Part shown: piece after piece, positions 1 through 12,800 of the stretch | Layout: every line of letters starts with the position of its first letter | Numbering within the stretch: the stretch's first letter is position 1 | Assembly (NCBI GenBank): GCA_947396885.1 | Contig: OX377205.1 | Coordinates: forward strand, 49,708,676 to 49,772,675 | Length of the DNA stretch: 64,000 bases | Direction: 5' to 3' | DNA from: Heligmosomoides polygyrus polygyrus | Taxonomy: Eukaryota > Nematoda > Chromadorea > Rhabditida > Heligmosomidae | Program-made: the position numbers and the translations under genes | Notes under the pieces: model-generated | Database searches by the model: none | What the model was told of the DNA's origin: nothing | What the model saw: the letters and a program-made list of their open reading frames with translations, nothing else

Positions 1-599
1 AATCCGGCTAGTTTCTAGGGATTCCGGGCGGGCGGCACCCTGAAATTGAACAGCAAAGATCAACACATGATAGGAAACCAAATAGATCATGTTAGCAACA
101 AATAGGAAAGCACACAAAACAAACAGATTGGAATAAACATGAGAAAACATCACAAATGGAAGAGACACCTACCTCGTGGACGAAATCCGGTCTCCAGGGA
201 ATCCAGGCGGACGGCGACCTGAAAAGGAGCTGAAAAGTTTACGGAGAAAGCACAAAACATGTAAAGGGTGTCGCCCATGAAAAATGAAGCAAAAATCAAG
301 AACAAGTGCGAGGCCGCCCAGCGAAAATCAACTGATCGGAGCCATACGGCGTCCCAATCCATTTCGAACGCGCCCCAGTCCATCGCGATCCATCGCATCG
401 CACCCATTTCGAGCTCGACGCGATCCGACGCTGGGCGACGCGGTTGGTCGCGTGTTCACGCGATTCATTCCGGACAGCGGGTGTCTACGCTGGGCGACGC
501 GATCAATCAATTTGGCCTCATTGCGTGGCAACCGCGTCGCGCCGCGATGAAGTATAAACGGGGCCTTACCCCATGCTCCTCTGTTCGAGGGTTGAATTT
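1..599. other. Upstream flank of the taxilin gene
   Basis: No coding exon is supported here. Two degenerate copies of a unit with a period of about 183 bp begin at 1 and 184; both contain a block of the type AATCCGG...GGCGG...CCTGAAA. From about 300 to 560 the DNA is CpG-rich with repeated GACGCG motifs. The promoter of the downstream gene may lie here, but no convincing core promoter was seen. Confidence 0.4.
420..565. mobile_element. Fragment related to the PIF/Harbinger-type MITE at 17183
   Basis: The block GACGCGATCAATCAATTTGG near 496 resembles the core of the complete small MITE at 17183-17305, and the right end (AAACGGGGCC followed by TTA) resembles that element's terminus plus TTA target site. 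No matching left terminus was found, so it is a fragment or a diverged relative. It sits about 40 bp upstream of the proposed trans-splice site of the host gene. Confidence 0.35.
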
Positions 600-605
600 T
601 GCAGA
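592..605 (+). promoter_or_regulatory. Putative spliced-leader acceptor
   Basis: A T-rich tract ending TTTTGCAG at 604 lies 16 bases before the first usable ATG at 621. This is the usual layout of a nematode trans-splice acceptor with a very short leader. An ordinary cis acceptor is the alternative, but the ATG frame has a stop at 615-617, just upstream of the ATG, so a coding cis exon starting at 605 would not enter this frame. Confidence 0.4.
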
Positions 606-620
606 AAGTTGGCGTGACAA

Positions 621-803
621 ATGAAAACGTGGAAAAAACGGTTCATTTTCGACCTGAGATCGTATGAGATTCTAGGATTGTGGACTGCGGAAGACGATTT
701 GCCGTTGAGTGACATCCGGCAGATATTAGATATAAATGGTTTGGAGAGCACTTCAGCGGATTCTGTAACCGATATCTGTATTACGGAGAAGCAAAAGCCT
801 CAG
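621..803 (+). CDS. Taxilin exon 1 (N-terminus)
   Basis: Sixty-one codons from ATG 621 to the donor CAG|GTTTGT. The segment is hydrophilic with an acidic stretch (TAEDDLPLSDIRQIL). An in-frame stop at 615-617 fixes this ATG as the first. Assignment to the taxilin gene rests on splice phase and strand, not on recognised homology. Confidence 0.5.
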
Positions 804-3800
804 GTTTGTTTTGTGAATCGTTTTTTCTTCCAAATTTACATCGTCTTATAAATTTTTGTTAAAGATGCCTGAAACATGTTTTGAAGCAACGTTTTTATTT
901 TCCTTTATCAAATCCAAGATTCTAATAACACCTGTTATTCCGTCTCAAATTTTGTTCCCAGTCCACAAGAACGCTTTGTTTCTGTGCATTGGTAAGCCTC
1001 AGAAGGTAGATACTGGCGTTGATGCCTTTTTAGTCTTCTATTTTGTGCATATTATGGTGCTTTAGGAAAATCATGAAGCTGACAGCTGTGATGAGTTCGC
1101 GTTCCTTCCCAGTTCGAGTTCATTTGCTCCAGTAGAACAACTTACGCCAAAACGATCTCGCTTCACTTCCTCTAAAGGTATGACTTTTGATCTCGTCAGT
1201 TTCGCGGTATAATGAGATGACACAGTGGTCTGCAATCAACGATTTTCATGATCAATGATTATGTCAATTGTGAAGCTAAAGAGGAACCAAGTGATAACCT
1301 AACGCTGTCTTCGTTTTTTGTTCCATTCAAAGCTTTCAAGATTCTCTGACACCCTTGAATTTTCATGAGTTGCAGTTCTTCTGGGGATACCTTCTTCTAC
1401 TTGCCTTGACACGTTTCTACTAGTCTAACCCAAAAGTTCGTGCGCGCGTTCCATCGCAATTTCAGTTGTCAATAAAACCCTGTGGAGTAGAAATTATTTG
1501 GTGTTGTTGAAAAAACACTTCTTCGCTCCTCGTCTCATGCCCTACAACATCATAAAGGTCTCGCTGAGAATCTTTGTGGGAAGCTTATGGGCTTCCCTTC
1601 TCAGAAAGTAGTTGTCCGAAACAGCCGAATTGTCTGTATACCAGTATTGGACACACAGCCCGTCGACAGCTACTGCTATTGTTCAACAACTCCAAACCTA
1701 CAGACGAATCTGGATTTATCTGGAAATATTAAAGCACAGGTTTGTCATCAACCAGTCAATGGACGCCATGCATATGCCAAACATAGTTTCAAAGAGTTAA
1801 AAGAACGTGTGGATGTTGAATATTTGGCACATCCTTAAAAAGGAATGATTCATTTGGAGGACAGCGAGCTGCAGTCAGAGGCGTCGTCTTCGGAGGAGAA
1901 GTTGAAGTTGATGATCACCCCTTCATGGTTGGATCCTTGGCGACTTAAGTAGAGAGGCTTTAGAGGATGGAATGCTCCGCTGACGGCTGGGAATGTTGGC
2001 GTGCTATAACATTACAAAGGCTATGGAAAAGGCTAATGTTCTGTCTATGTGTCTCGACTTGTACCTGGATACAGTAACCTTCTTGACCGTTACACCCCCC
2101 CCCCCTCCCCTCTCCCTCCCTAAAATAGTCCGTCCTCGGACTTGAAATGGCTCACCTATGAGGAGGTTTGCGTGGCTTGTTAGAGACTGTCGGCGATGGA
2201 GGCAGCGGAAACCAGAAGTTCGTTGTCCTCGGCCCATCCCAAGACTCTGGACCAGTTCGGGAGGGCTCGAAGTAATTCTGCGCCAAGAGGACGAATGTGC
2301 CATGCCGAGAACGCGCTAGAGCGACGTTCATACACAACGCGTCGTCCAAAAGCCCCGCTAGACGCCTCGACTCCGATTCGTGTGGTCAACAGCAACACAA
2401 TATCTTTTTACCTGCACTATGTCGACCCTGCACCGAGTCGACAGTGTGCAGGTCGACATCCACAGCGTGTGTGAACTGCTCGAGTCGTCGAAATTGGTCC
2501 TTGTAGAAGGTGATTATTGCCTACCTTGACGACGGGATTCCCTTTCGCAGTAGACCCTTGATGATGTTCTGTACGTGTTAAGCTCCTCCATATTGGAATG
2601 CTAACCGCCTACTGACTTAAGCGATGTTCCAGTGACGTTAACGTACAGGACCGGGATGTTCTCCTTGCGACACCGGAAAGCGATGTTCCAGAGACGTTAA
2701 CGTACAGGACCGGGATGTTCTCCTTGCGACACCGGACGTTGTCAAGGAAGAGTTGTCTGTCGCAGGCCGAAGTTCCACTGACGAGCGTGTTCGCGTAAAA
2801 TAAGGAGCTTGGTAATTTGTTCAACTGGGGATGCGCTCGATACGTCGTGCATAACGAGGCAACGGGGACGGCTTACTTAGGGACGGGCAGGTCAGTCACT
2901 CCCCTTGCACCATATCGGGCTGGTGAGGCTGTTCGAGGGCAGCGGATGTGAGGTGCAAGCTGCCAAGCGTCACCGATGTAAATGTGGCGGGTATCACAGA
3001 GGCTATTGGCAACGGCGACGAAGACAGGTTCGAGTATCTGGGAAGCTTCATCTCCTATGACTACTTCGATGTTGTTCAGGACGCCTCGGAAAATGTCTTT
3101 TTTTGCCGGTGGAGTTCAGAAGGGCTGCTGTAGACTCGCAAGCACAATGAGGGTCCGAACACGGAACAGGATCCTGACCAGGGTCAAGCGTGGGGTTCGA
3201 TTTTTGCCGAAAATTTACGACCCCCCCCCCTCCCAGAGCGGATCTGGTACGACGCTCCCCCCTTGTGTAGACCACCGTTTTATTTCCTATCCGCATTGAT
3301 TTTTTAAAATTTTCTATGCAATTTTTGTACCTTTAATAGGTCCTTCTTTCCAGATGCAGTGTCGACTGTATCAGATTAGCTCAAGAAAGAGGGCAACTGT
3401 TTGATTTAGTAATTTGTTAGAAAAAACGCTGATAAAGGTTTTGTGTATGCAATCTTCTAATAATAATATCTTGTTTGTTTACAGTTGAAAATAAAGCACT
3501 TTTGAGAGCAGTTGTCGAATTAGTCACAAGAGTTCAACTTTTCAGGCTTTTGAGCATCTCGTGAACACGGAACATTTTCGTACGTGAAGGAGCAACATCT
3601 GCATTCGAAATTGTACTCTATACAATGCAGAGTGTTAATTGCTAAAGCTGACTTAAGTGCTTTATCCACAACATTTTTTAGACACTCTCCGAAGCGATGA
3701 CGGAATGGCAACCAGAGGATGGACTTGTCGCGGAACTAATTTTTTATCTTCTGCTGGAAACAGCATCAGAAAGTAAAGTTGTACCCAATAAAATTTTAAG

Positions 3801-6800
3801 CCTTCGTTTGACACATGGCAATAAAACCTGTTTTTCTGAAACGATCCTTTGTATGAACAGACGCTCCGATTTGTGTTATTTGCCGAAAATTTTCGACACC
3901 GTTAATCACATGGAAGCATGGATCCTGCTTTTTAAAGCGTAGAATCCACACTTCTTATTGTTTTAAAAACTCTGTAAATTTTTCGGAGACGTTGAACAAA
4001 CTTCGAAATATGGTAGGTTTCGTGGAGCCATTGCGTTCGCCGATATCATCGATGGAGACTGAGGGTGGTCTTCTCGCGGAAAATTATTCAATCTTCTCAA
4101 GGGAAGAACACGCAAGAGTGAAATTGTGCTTCATGGATTTTTAAGTCATAAGTATTACACAGTAAAAATCTGAGCTTCTTCGCAGCGATCTCCGATATGA
4201 TTAGGGCTGATCTCATTTAAATTTTTCGCTTTTCAAGAAAAATTAATTAATTTTTACCTGATGCAGATCACCCACACAGTTGAAATCTTGCCACAAAAAG
4301 TGTCAAGTCTTGTTCAATGCACAGTGTAAAAATCATGGTTTCCTGAAACGAATAGATTGTATCGACCTCTGATCGATATGGCTCCGTCGTCATAGGAGCG
4401 ACGAAATTCGACATTCGCAAAAATGACTATAACTCGGTAAGTTTTCCACAATTTTAGAATGCCAATAACTTTTTAAAAACTACAAGAAAAGCTATTTCAT
4501 ACGGTGTGAAAATCGGTTTTCAAAAACTAGATCTTCATAGGAGGCGGAGGACTTCGATTTTTGCGCGAAAAAAATTGAAGTGATATTGAATAAGTAATCG
4601 TAACTCGGTAAGTTTTTCGAGTTTTACAAAAGCCAATAGCAATTTGGAAACTAGAGAAAAAGCGCTTTCGAATCGTGTGAAAATTGTTTTTCAACAGGGA
4701 GGTCTTCATAGGGGGCGGTGGGGGTTCGATTTCTGGTCCATTGTTGCAGAAATACGTGCCAAAAATCGAACCCCCCTCGCCCCGTATGAAGACCCCTTTT
4801 TTGAAAACCGTTTTCTATACGGAAAGAAAGCACCTTTTCTCTATTTTCAAAAAGCAATTGGGATTTTTGAATTTCAAAAAATGAACCAAGTTATGATCAA
4901 ATTTGTGAAGAACTGCTCGTAGACTCTGCACCGTCCACACTGGAGTGATTTCGTAAAAATGATCATAACTCCGTTCGTTTTTTGAAATTCAAAAATCCCA
5001 ATTGCTTTTTGAAAAGTAGAGAAAACATGCTAACTGACCGTGCATAAACCGTCTTTCAAAAAGGAGGTCTTCATAGGGGGCGAGGGGGGTTCGATTTCTG
5101 GTCGATTTTTGGCAAAAATCGACCAGAAATCGAACCCCCACCGCCCCTATGAAGACCTCCCTGTTGAAAACAAATTTCTACATGTTTCGAAAGCGCATTT
5201 CCTCTAGTTTTTGAAAAGCAATTGGAATTTTTGAATTCCAAAAAAAGAACCGAGTTATGGACATTTTTTGTGAAATCACTCCAATGACTCCGGAGATGGG
5301 CCGACCAACTCCTCTGGTTACGGCTTCACAAAATTGATCATAACTCGGTTCATTTTTTGAAATCTGAAAATCCCAATTGCTTTTTGAAAACTGGAGGAAA
5401 AGCGCTTTCGAACCATGTAGAAATTAGTTTTCAGCAGGGAGGTCTTCATACGGGGCGAGGGGGGTTCGATTTTTGGCACGTATTTCTGCAACAATGGACC
5501 AGAAATCGAACCCCCACCGCCCCCTATGAAGACCTCCCTGATGAAAAGAAATTTCTATATGGTTTGAAAGCGCTTTTTCTCTAGTTTTTAAAAAGCTATT
5601 AAATCTTTTAAAATTCGAAAAACCTACCGGGATATAATTGTTTATACAAAATCACTTCAATTTTTTCGCTCAAAAATCGAAGGCCTCCGCCCCGTATGAA
5701 GATCTAGTTTTTGAAAACCGATTTTCACGCCGTATAAAATACCTTTTCTTGTAGTTTTTAAAATTGTGGAAAACTTACCGAGTTATAGTCATTTTTGTGA
5801 ACGTCCAATTTCGTCGCTCCCATGACGTCGGTGCGATATCGACCAGTGGTCGATCAAGTCTATTCGTTTCAGAAAACCATGATTTTTACACTGTACATTA
5901 AACAAGAATTGAAACTTTTTGTGGCAAGATTTGAACTGTGTGGGTGATCTGCTTCAGGTAAAAATTAATGAATTTTTCTTGAAAAGCGAAAAATTTAAAT
6001 GCAATCAGCCCTAATCATATCGGAGATCGCTGCGAAGAAGCTTAGTTTATGATTGTATATTAATCACATCTTGAATTCTAAGATGGTACAGTTTTCACTC
6101 TCTGATGCTCTTCCTTCAGAAGGTAGAAATTTTTTTGCCGCAAGAAGTCCGTCCTTCAGTGGCGATCGGTGATATCGGAGAACGCAATGGCTCCACGTAA
6201 CCTACCATATTTCGGACTTTGTGCGACATCTCTGAAAAATTCACAGAACTTTTAAAACTGTAAGAGGTGTGGGTTCTACGCTTTAAAAAGCAGCTTGTAA
6301 AAATAGCGGCTTCCATGTGATTAACGGTGTCGAATTTTTTCGGCAAATGATACAAATCGGAGCGTCTGTTTATACAGAGGATTGTCTCACAAAAACACGT
6401 TTTATTCCCTTGTGTCAACCGGTGGATTAAAACTTTATTGGGTACAACTTCACTTTCTGATGCTGTTTCCCGCAGAAGAGAGAAAATTAGCTCCGTGACA
6501 AGTCCATCCTCGGTTGCCATTCGGTCATCGCTTCCAAAAATCTTGTAGGAAAAGCACTTAATTTTCCTTAGTAATTGACGCTCCAAATTTTATAGACTGC
6601 AATTTAGGACGTAGATGTCGCTCGTTCAGGCAGAAAACTGTCGCGTCCATGACTTCCTGAAAAAAAACTGAAAAATGGAAAGTTCTCATTAACTCCAAAT
6701 CTGCCGGCGGAAAATCTTTATTTCTAACGAGTAATACAATCATTATTTGAAACTTGTTATATTAATTTTTACAACTTCGCGGGACGAAGGAGAGACTCCA

Positions 6801-9800
6801 CACCTTCGAAAGCATTCCTGAAAAAAAAACAACTTATTAAGAATTAAAAAAATCACCAAAAAACCTGAAGAATAAGAGAGAATCCTCTGCCAAAACCGGA
6901 AGAGCACGACCCCCCCCCTCCAGACGAGGCCACAGTACGACCCCCCTTCGATTCCCGAACCTCAAGCTTGACCCTGATCCTGACTACCTTTCGTGTAAGG
7001 CGGGAGACTATCTTTTCGGCCATGGTGTACTCCTCGCGGTCCGTTTCACTTAGGAACACCGTGCTATTCGGTAGGAATAGAAAGTTCTCTAATACCATGC
7101 GTCCTTTCTGGTATCCCCTGCACATCGATCGGTCGCCAGTGAAGAGGGGGAGCTTCTTATCTTCGTGAAGCCCCTTTAGTACGGCAGGAAGATCCATTGG
7201 AGTTGTCGGGGCTCCTTCCATGAGAGCATGTCAGAGTTGAATTGAACCACTGTGGTGTCCTTGTACTCGTGAAGACGCGTTACAGTGTCTGCAAATTGGG
7301 CAACCGCAGTGTTGGTCGTCGGGATGACTACTACTAAGGCTCCTGTGGACCGAGCTGCACAAGCCGCAATCAGAGCTCCTATGATGGTTTTGCCGGTTCC
7401 GTATGAAGCTTGGATTCCCATAACAAGATGCTTCGCATCGCTCATTTTGATAGCCACGATTTGGTCTTGCTGTAGACGCAGGACCACGCCGTTGTAGGAC
7501 ACGCTATTGGTATAATGTTGTTGACCATTAGGTCTATCTAGGTTGGTTGCCGGTCGACGATTAGCACATACTACATCCATGATCACGAAGCACTGGTTTC
7601 GACGGTTCCTTGGATGTTGTCGGAGAGAACGGGCCGGGATATGATGTCGAATGCTAGATCTGCCGCAAGCGGCGTTCGTCCCAGTTTCGCGCATATCTCT
7701 GCCTTGAGAACGCCATTAGCAGTGTAGGCGAACCTTCTGGGACCCGAGCTAGGGAGCGCTAGCCCATTATGGAGCCACCAACGTCCAGAGCATGTCGGGC
7801 ATCATCGAAAAAGATGTACTGTATGCGTGCGCGGAGAAGAACGGAGGCTCCAACAACCCAGAGATGGACTGGTCGCTGTCCCGTCCAGCCTGCTTCCCAG
7901 CTCATCTGCAGGAGCGGGAAGTCAAGTCGTAGCGAGTGAGCAGTCATGCTTGGGATGGTTGCAGTGACATGGCACGTTGACCTGTCGTCGTGAAGGGTGC
8001 TGATAGCACCTAAGGCGGAGCTAGCTGCGATGAAGACCTTAGCCATCTTTAAGCGAGTCGTATGTCGGTTTTGGACGTAGCTATGGAACGGCCTAGGCGA
8101 TCTTCGAGAAAGGCCTTTTCGGATTGCGGCAACTTCGATAATCGTAAGGGTAGTATCGCCTCATCTGGCATGGCAGGAACGAAGTGTCGTATCTGATTGC
8201 AGAGCAAGAAGCTTGCCTCCTTTGATACGGGTTGCTCGGAGAATCGTATTGCAGCGGAGACGTTAAGGCGAGTTTCCTGGACCGAGTTGAGAAGAAAGTC
8301 CCAGACCGACGGTGGTACGGAAAATGCCTGCGGGGTGCCTTCGATAGCGATAACCCTTTCACGACACGCGCGATTTTCAGGTGACTGCCGCGTGGGACAG
8401 CGCGCATTTTTCCCGCGCGCCGATTATTTCTATTATTTTATTTGTATTATTTGCTAGATATGAGAAACAGTAGCAAATGAAGTTTCCCATAACCCATCTT
8501 GACCGTTGCCCTTAGTGGATTCATTGCTTAAATTTTTTCTATGAAGTGTGTGTAATTTTCCATGAACTATTTTTATGGTGGTGTCCGGCGACATCATTGG
8601 ACGTCGTGAAAGGGTTACGGTTATTTATGCTGTTGCCGCGACGTGTGACAGCGATGACTACGCCGAAGACCTTCTGGTGTGCGTGGAGAAAGGGTTACGT
8701 ATAGGTGGGGTTACGAGGATGTAGTCACGTACTCGGATAAGTACGGAACTGGGTGTCGAGTGCTGTGATTCTGTGACAACGTGATCTCGCGAGCGTCCCG
8801 CGTGACCTGGCGATCGCTGCTCTAGTTGGAAGCAGAGAGTAGACCCATACAAAGCCTCTGACGGAAAAGAGAGACCGATTGAACCCTCGAGTGTTGTATT
8901 CGACGTTCGTTGCGAACTGATCGAGGACCACGCAATGCAGTTCCGGCCTGTTTGGACCGGGCAGGAACCGAGGAACGACTGTCGATGGAAGTCAGTTGGG
9001 CGGGGTTTCGGGTCTGGTACACCTTTCCTCGCTGTAGTCAGACTGATGAAAGAGGTCGTTGATGATGGCCTGAGTTGTAGCTCGAAACTCGACGACATGT
9101 TCCAGTCGCATGAGTTCCAGGAATGGGTACGGAGTTTGGCAGCAGGCGAGCTGTCGGAAGTTGTGTGGAAATAGGGACCGCACGAACTTGCTCGTCATAT
9201 CTGCTTTCCGGAATGTGTAAGTAGAATTGGAAAGGAAGCTCGCTGGTCACGCATTCTGCTCGTAAAGGCGGAGGTGAAAGAGTGATGGTGACAAATCCTG
9301 CCCAAGGATGAGCTCATCAGTCGATGGTTGAAGCCTTGTGTGGTCTTATCGCACAAACGACGATATAGGATCGTGAGTGTTGTCACTGGTCGTTTCTGTG
9401 AGGGTTCGTAGTCGGAGCTGCTGGTACGGAAGGTGAGACGACCCTGAGACGGACGGGGAGCTGGAAGACTTCGATGGCTGGGAGGACGTGGAAGATGTTG
9501 AACTAGACGGTTTGCGGGGATTTATCCGGAGAGAACTCGAGGATGACTGCGTCAGTTCGCCTAACGACTAAGTGGTTTGGGCGGGATTAGCCCCATGAAA
9601 TGACGCTTGAGCGTCCTCTGGCCCTCCGTATGTGGACTTAACGAGGGAAGAGTCCAGAATCCTGGGAGAAGCCATGTCGACATCCAGAGGGACCTCCAGC
9701 CGCTCGGAGAGGATGGATGGCCCTCGTTCTAAGAGGAGCGTATGTAGAAAGAAAGGGAAGATGGGAAAAATAAGGAAAGATGGCGGTGAGATACATACTA

Positions 9801-12800
9801 CCTGTACCTGCTTGATACTAAGATTTAGCTAGCTAATCGATCAGCATCATCCATATGCTTGGAGCTGTGTTGTTGAGCCGAAGGTGATGTCCTCTAAGCG
9901 TTGCACGGGCTAGAATCGTCTGACATGACCAGTGTTTGGGCTAAGCCTATCTGAAACATAACGTTTATACTAGAATCGGCAACACTGGGTTGGTAGGTCA
10001 CCTGTGCGAGGGTGACAAAGCGAATCGAGGCGGATCGTAAGGAACGACGTTAAATGCCGGAAATCTAAGGTTCCAGAGAATGCTTCATCAGGAGGACCGA
10101 AAGATATAAGAGAGGAGGACGAACGTGTATGCGAATGAGCCGGATAAGTAAAATGGAATCAAAGTGAAGCTAGTCGTTTCCTAAGTCGGGTGTTGTATCG
10201 GTGTGGTGCTGAGGCTTTCTCTGGGGCCGGAATTTCTTCATAATGGTATCCGAGAAGCTGCACTGCTGCGGAGAACACAGGTCCGAATGGACCGAAATGT
10301 TTTACCTGATTGATGTGGACCCCCTTGGGCTGCTAGTGAGGAGTTGATATACTTACTATGGTGACGTGAGGGTGATCCACTTCTATAACACGGAATTGGT
10401 CAAACCATGCGTAGTACAATTTTGAAGATAACCCGATTTTCGGAGCAAAATCCCGGAGAAAGACTGTCTCCACCTTGATAGAGAGGGGCTGTGACCCGTA
10501 TCTATCGTACTTGCGCTTGTGTATCTTGCTTTGCTATAGTTTGAATGCGTAGGCGGATGACCATGCGGAGTGCAAAGCTGACAGAAGGGACTCTTTGTAA
10601 ATGCTGGCATCTTGATCTTAAGGAATGTGATGGATTGCTGAGTATTGGATAATTAGGTAAATGTTGAATGTTGTTGGGTCACGTCCAAACATGAGAAAGA
10701 AAGGCATGTCGTTGTTGCTATTGTGGACGGTGGAATTGTATGTGAAAACATGCTGGAAGGAATTGGTCCCAATTTAGCTGGTTTTCGTGGATGTAGGTGC
10801 GCAACATTGCCTGAAAGGTAGCGAACACCCGCTCACAAAGTCCGTTTCCCTCATGATGGTATGGAGTGCAGACGTAGTGGTTTACTGTTGAAATACCTTA
10901 AGTAGGGAGGATAGGTGAGCTTGGAAATCGTTGTTATGTCGTCCATGTACGCCAAGCAGTTTTCATCTAAATCAGCGAGTATGCGAGGCACGCGAGAAAT
11001 AAGCTCCGGCCTTACGTAGTCCAAAGGAGAGATAGACGAACTTATATACTCCTCGGTGTGTTGCCCATCCACACTTCGTTTGCCATTCGGGAGCGAGCAA
11101 CAACTACCAATATCCGGAGCAGGGATGGGCGGAATTTCTGTTTTCTGTTTTCTGATTTTCTGGCCATTTTGGGCAAATTTTTTCTGTTTTCTGTTTTCTG
11201 GGAAAATGGCCAAAAATTGGCCAGAAAACAGAAAATGGAGTTGCGAACAAAATTTTATCACAGAAATCCAATAAAAAGAATCCAAAAAGTATCGTAGAAT
11301 AGTGAGCTTTATTCCAAAATAGTGTTTCTAGAGTATCTTACGTGGTAAGCATGTGGCGTTTTTTGGATGTGCTCATGTAGTAAATGCGCCATATGCTCAT
11401 GAAGTATGCCGCTTTGTTTGCTTGATTGATTGTGTAAGTGCTGCGGCAAGGAGTATAGGAGTATATCATAGGGCATTTTTCGACTTTCATAATTTGGCTT
11501 CGTATTCTTTTCGATTTTAACAGTAGTTTGGACCGTCTACGACCACTAAAAATTTTATTTTAAAACCATAAAACTAGTACTCTGAGGGGCATTTAATTAT
11601 GTATTAACTAACCACTTGTCCTAGAGTTACTGTGAGTAGAATGGGCACCAGCAGCGTCTCCATACGCCCATGCCGCCTGCCAGGGTGCTTCAGGGTGCTC
11701 CATGGATCCTTTTCGCTCGAGGGACACGAAGAGCGGCATATTGTTTGTTCGGGGCTTTGGCGAAGAAGTCCGACCAACGCGTTGTTGGGCATCCTGGTGC
11801 TCTCTTGACATCCCGCGGAATCTAGTCGGTGTCCGCGAAGGCATTACGTGGCCCACCTAATTTTCGACGACTTGGTCATGCGATAGCATCTCTGATCTTC
11901 GAACGTCGGCGAAGCTCGGAAGTCTCGAGGCCTTCTCTCACTTGCGTGAGTCATGTCACTCCGAGCTTTGCCCTCTCGATTCCGCGATCGCTTGTTCATC
12001 CTGCTTTTGTAGAGCCCAGGTCTCTGATCTGTATTTTAGGGCAGGAAGAACAGTGAAGTCGAAAAGGTAGGCACGGAGCCCCGACGTTCTTCGTCTTCTC
12101 CACTGCTCTTTCGACACTCTTGACAGCTCCTCAAGCCGCTCGTTTCCTCCTGCTCAGCTCCGGAGCTAGTTAGTTGGTCATGTTGAATTCGCGACCCAGA
12201 TACACGTATCTGGAGCATTCGAAGATGTTCTTTCCGTTGAGCGAGGATGAGGCATGCGAAACTTGTCCGTTCCTCATGAACATCGTCTTCGTAAGATTCA
12301 GCTGTAGTCCAACATTCCCACATATGTACACGACCGAAGTCGGCTTCCGTGTCTTCCCATTCTAGTTCGCGAATGACGTTTTTGAGGACGGCGCTGAAGA
12401 GAACCGGGGATAACCTCTCATCGAACCTCATCGAACCTCTCTGTTCACGTTGGCAACGACTTGTTGTAGAATGGCGAAACCTTTGTCGTGAATCCACTGT
12501 ACAGCTCTCGAAGGATTCTGACGTACAGAGTAGGAACGCCCTGAGTGAATTCGATGACCGCTTCAGTCTCGACAGAGTCGAATGTCTTCTTCAAATCGAC
12601 GAACGTAAGGCACAGCGGCAGCTTGTACTCTCGCGACACTTCGATGAGCTTCGTAATGGTGTGTATGTGGTTGATCGTGCTGAATCCTCTCTGAAATCCT
12701 GCCCGTTCGCATGGCTGTCCCTATTCAGGATGACTCGAGTGAACAGCTTGTAGACTACGAGCATCAGGCAGATCGCGCGATTGTTGCTAATGCCGTGCAC

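Noticed and set aside
605..661. Alternative coding frame directly after the acceptor at 604 (KVGVTNENVEKTVHFRPEI)
   Set aside because: It hits a stop at 665-667. A donor at 662 could save it, but the ATG frame gives a longer exon with a good donor and consistent phase.
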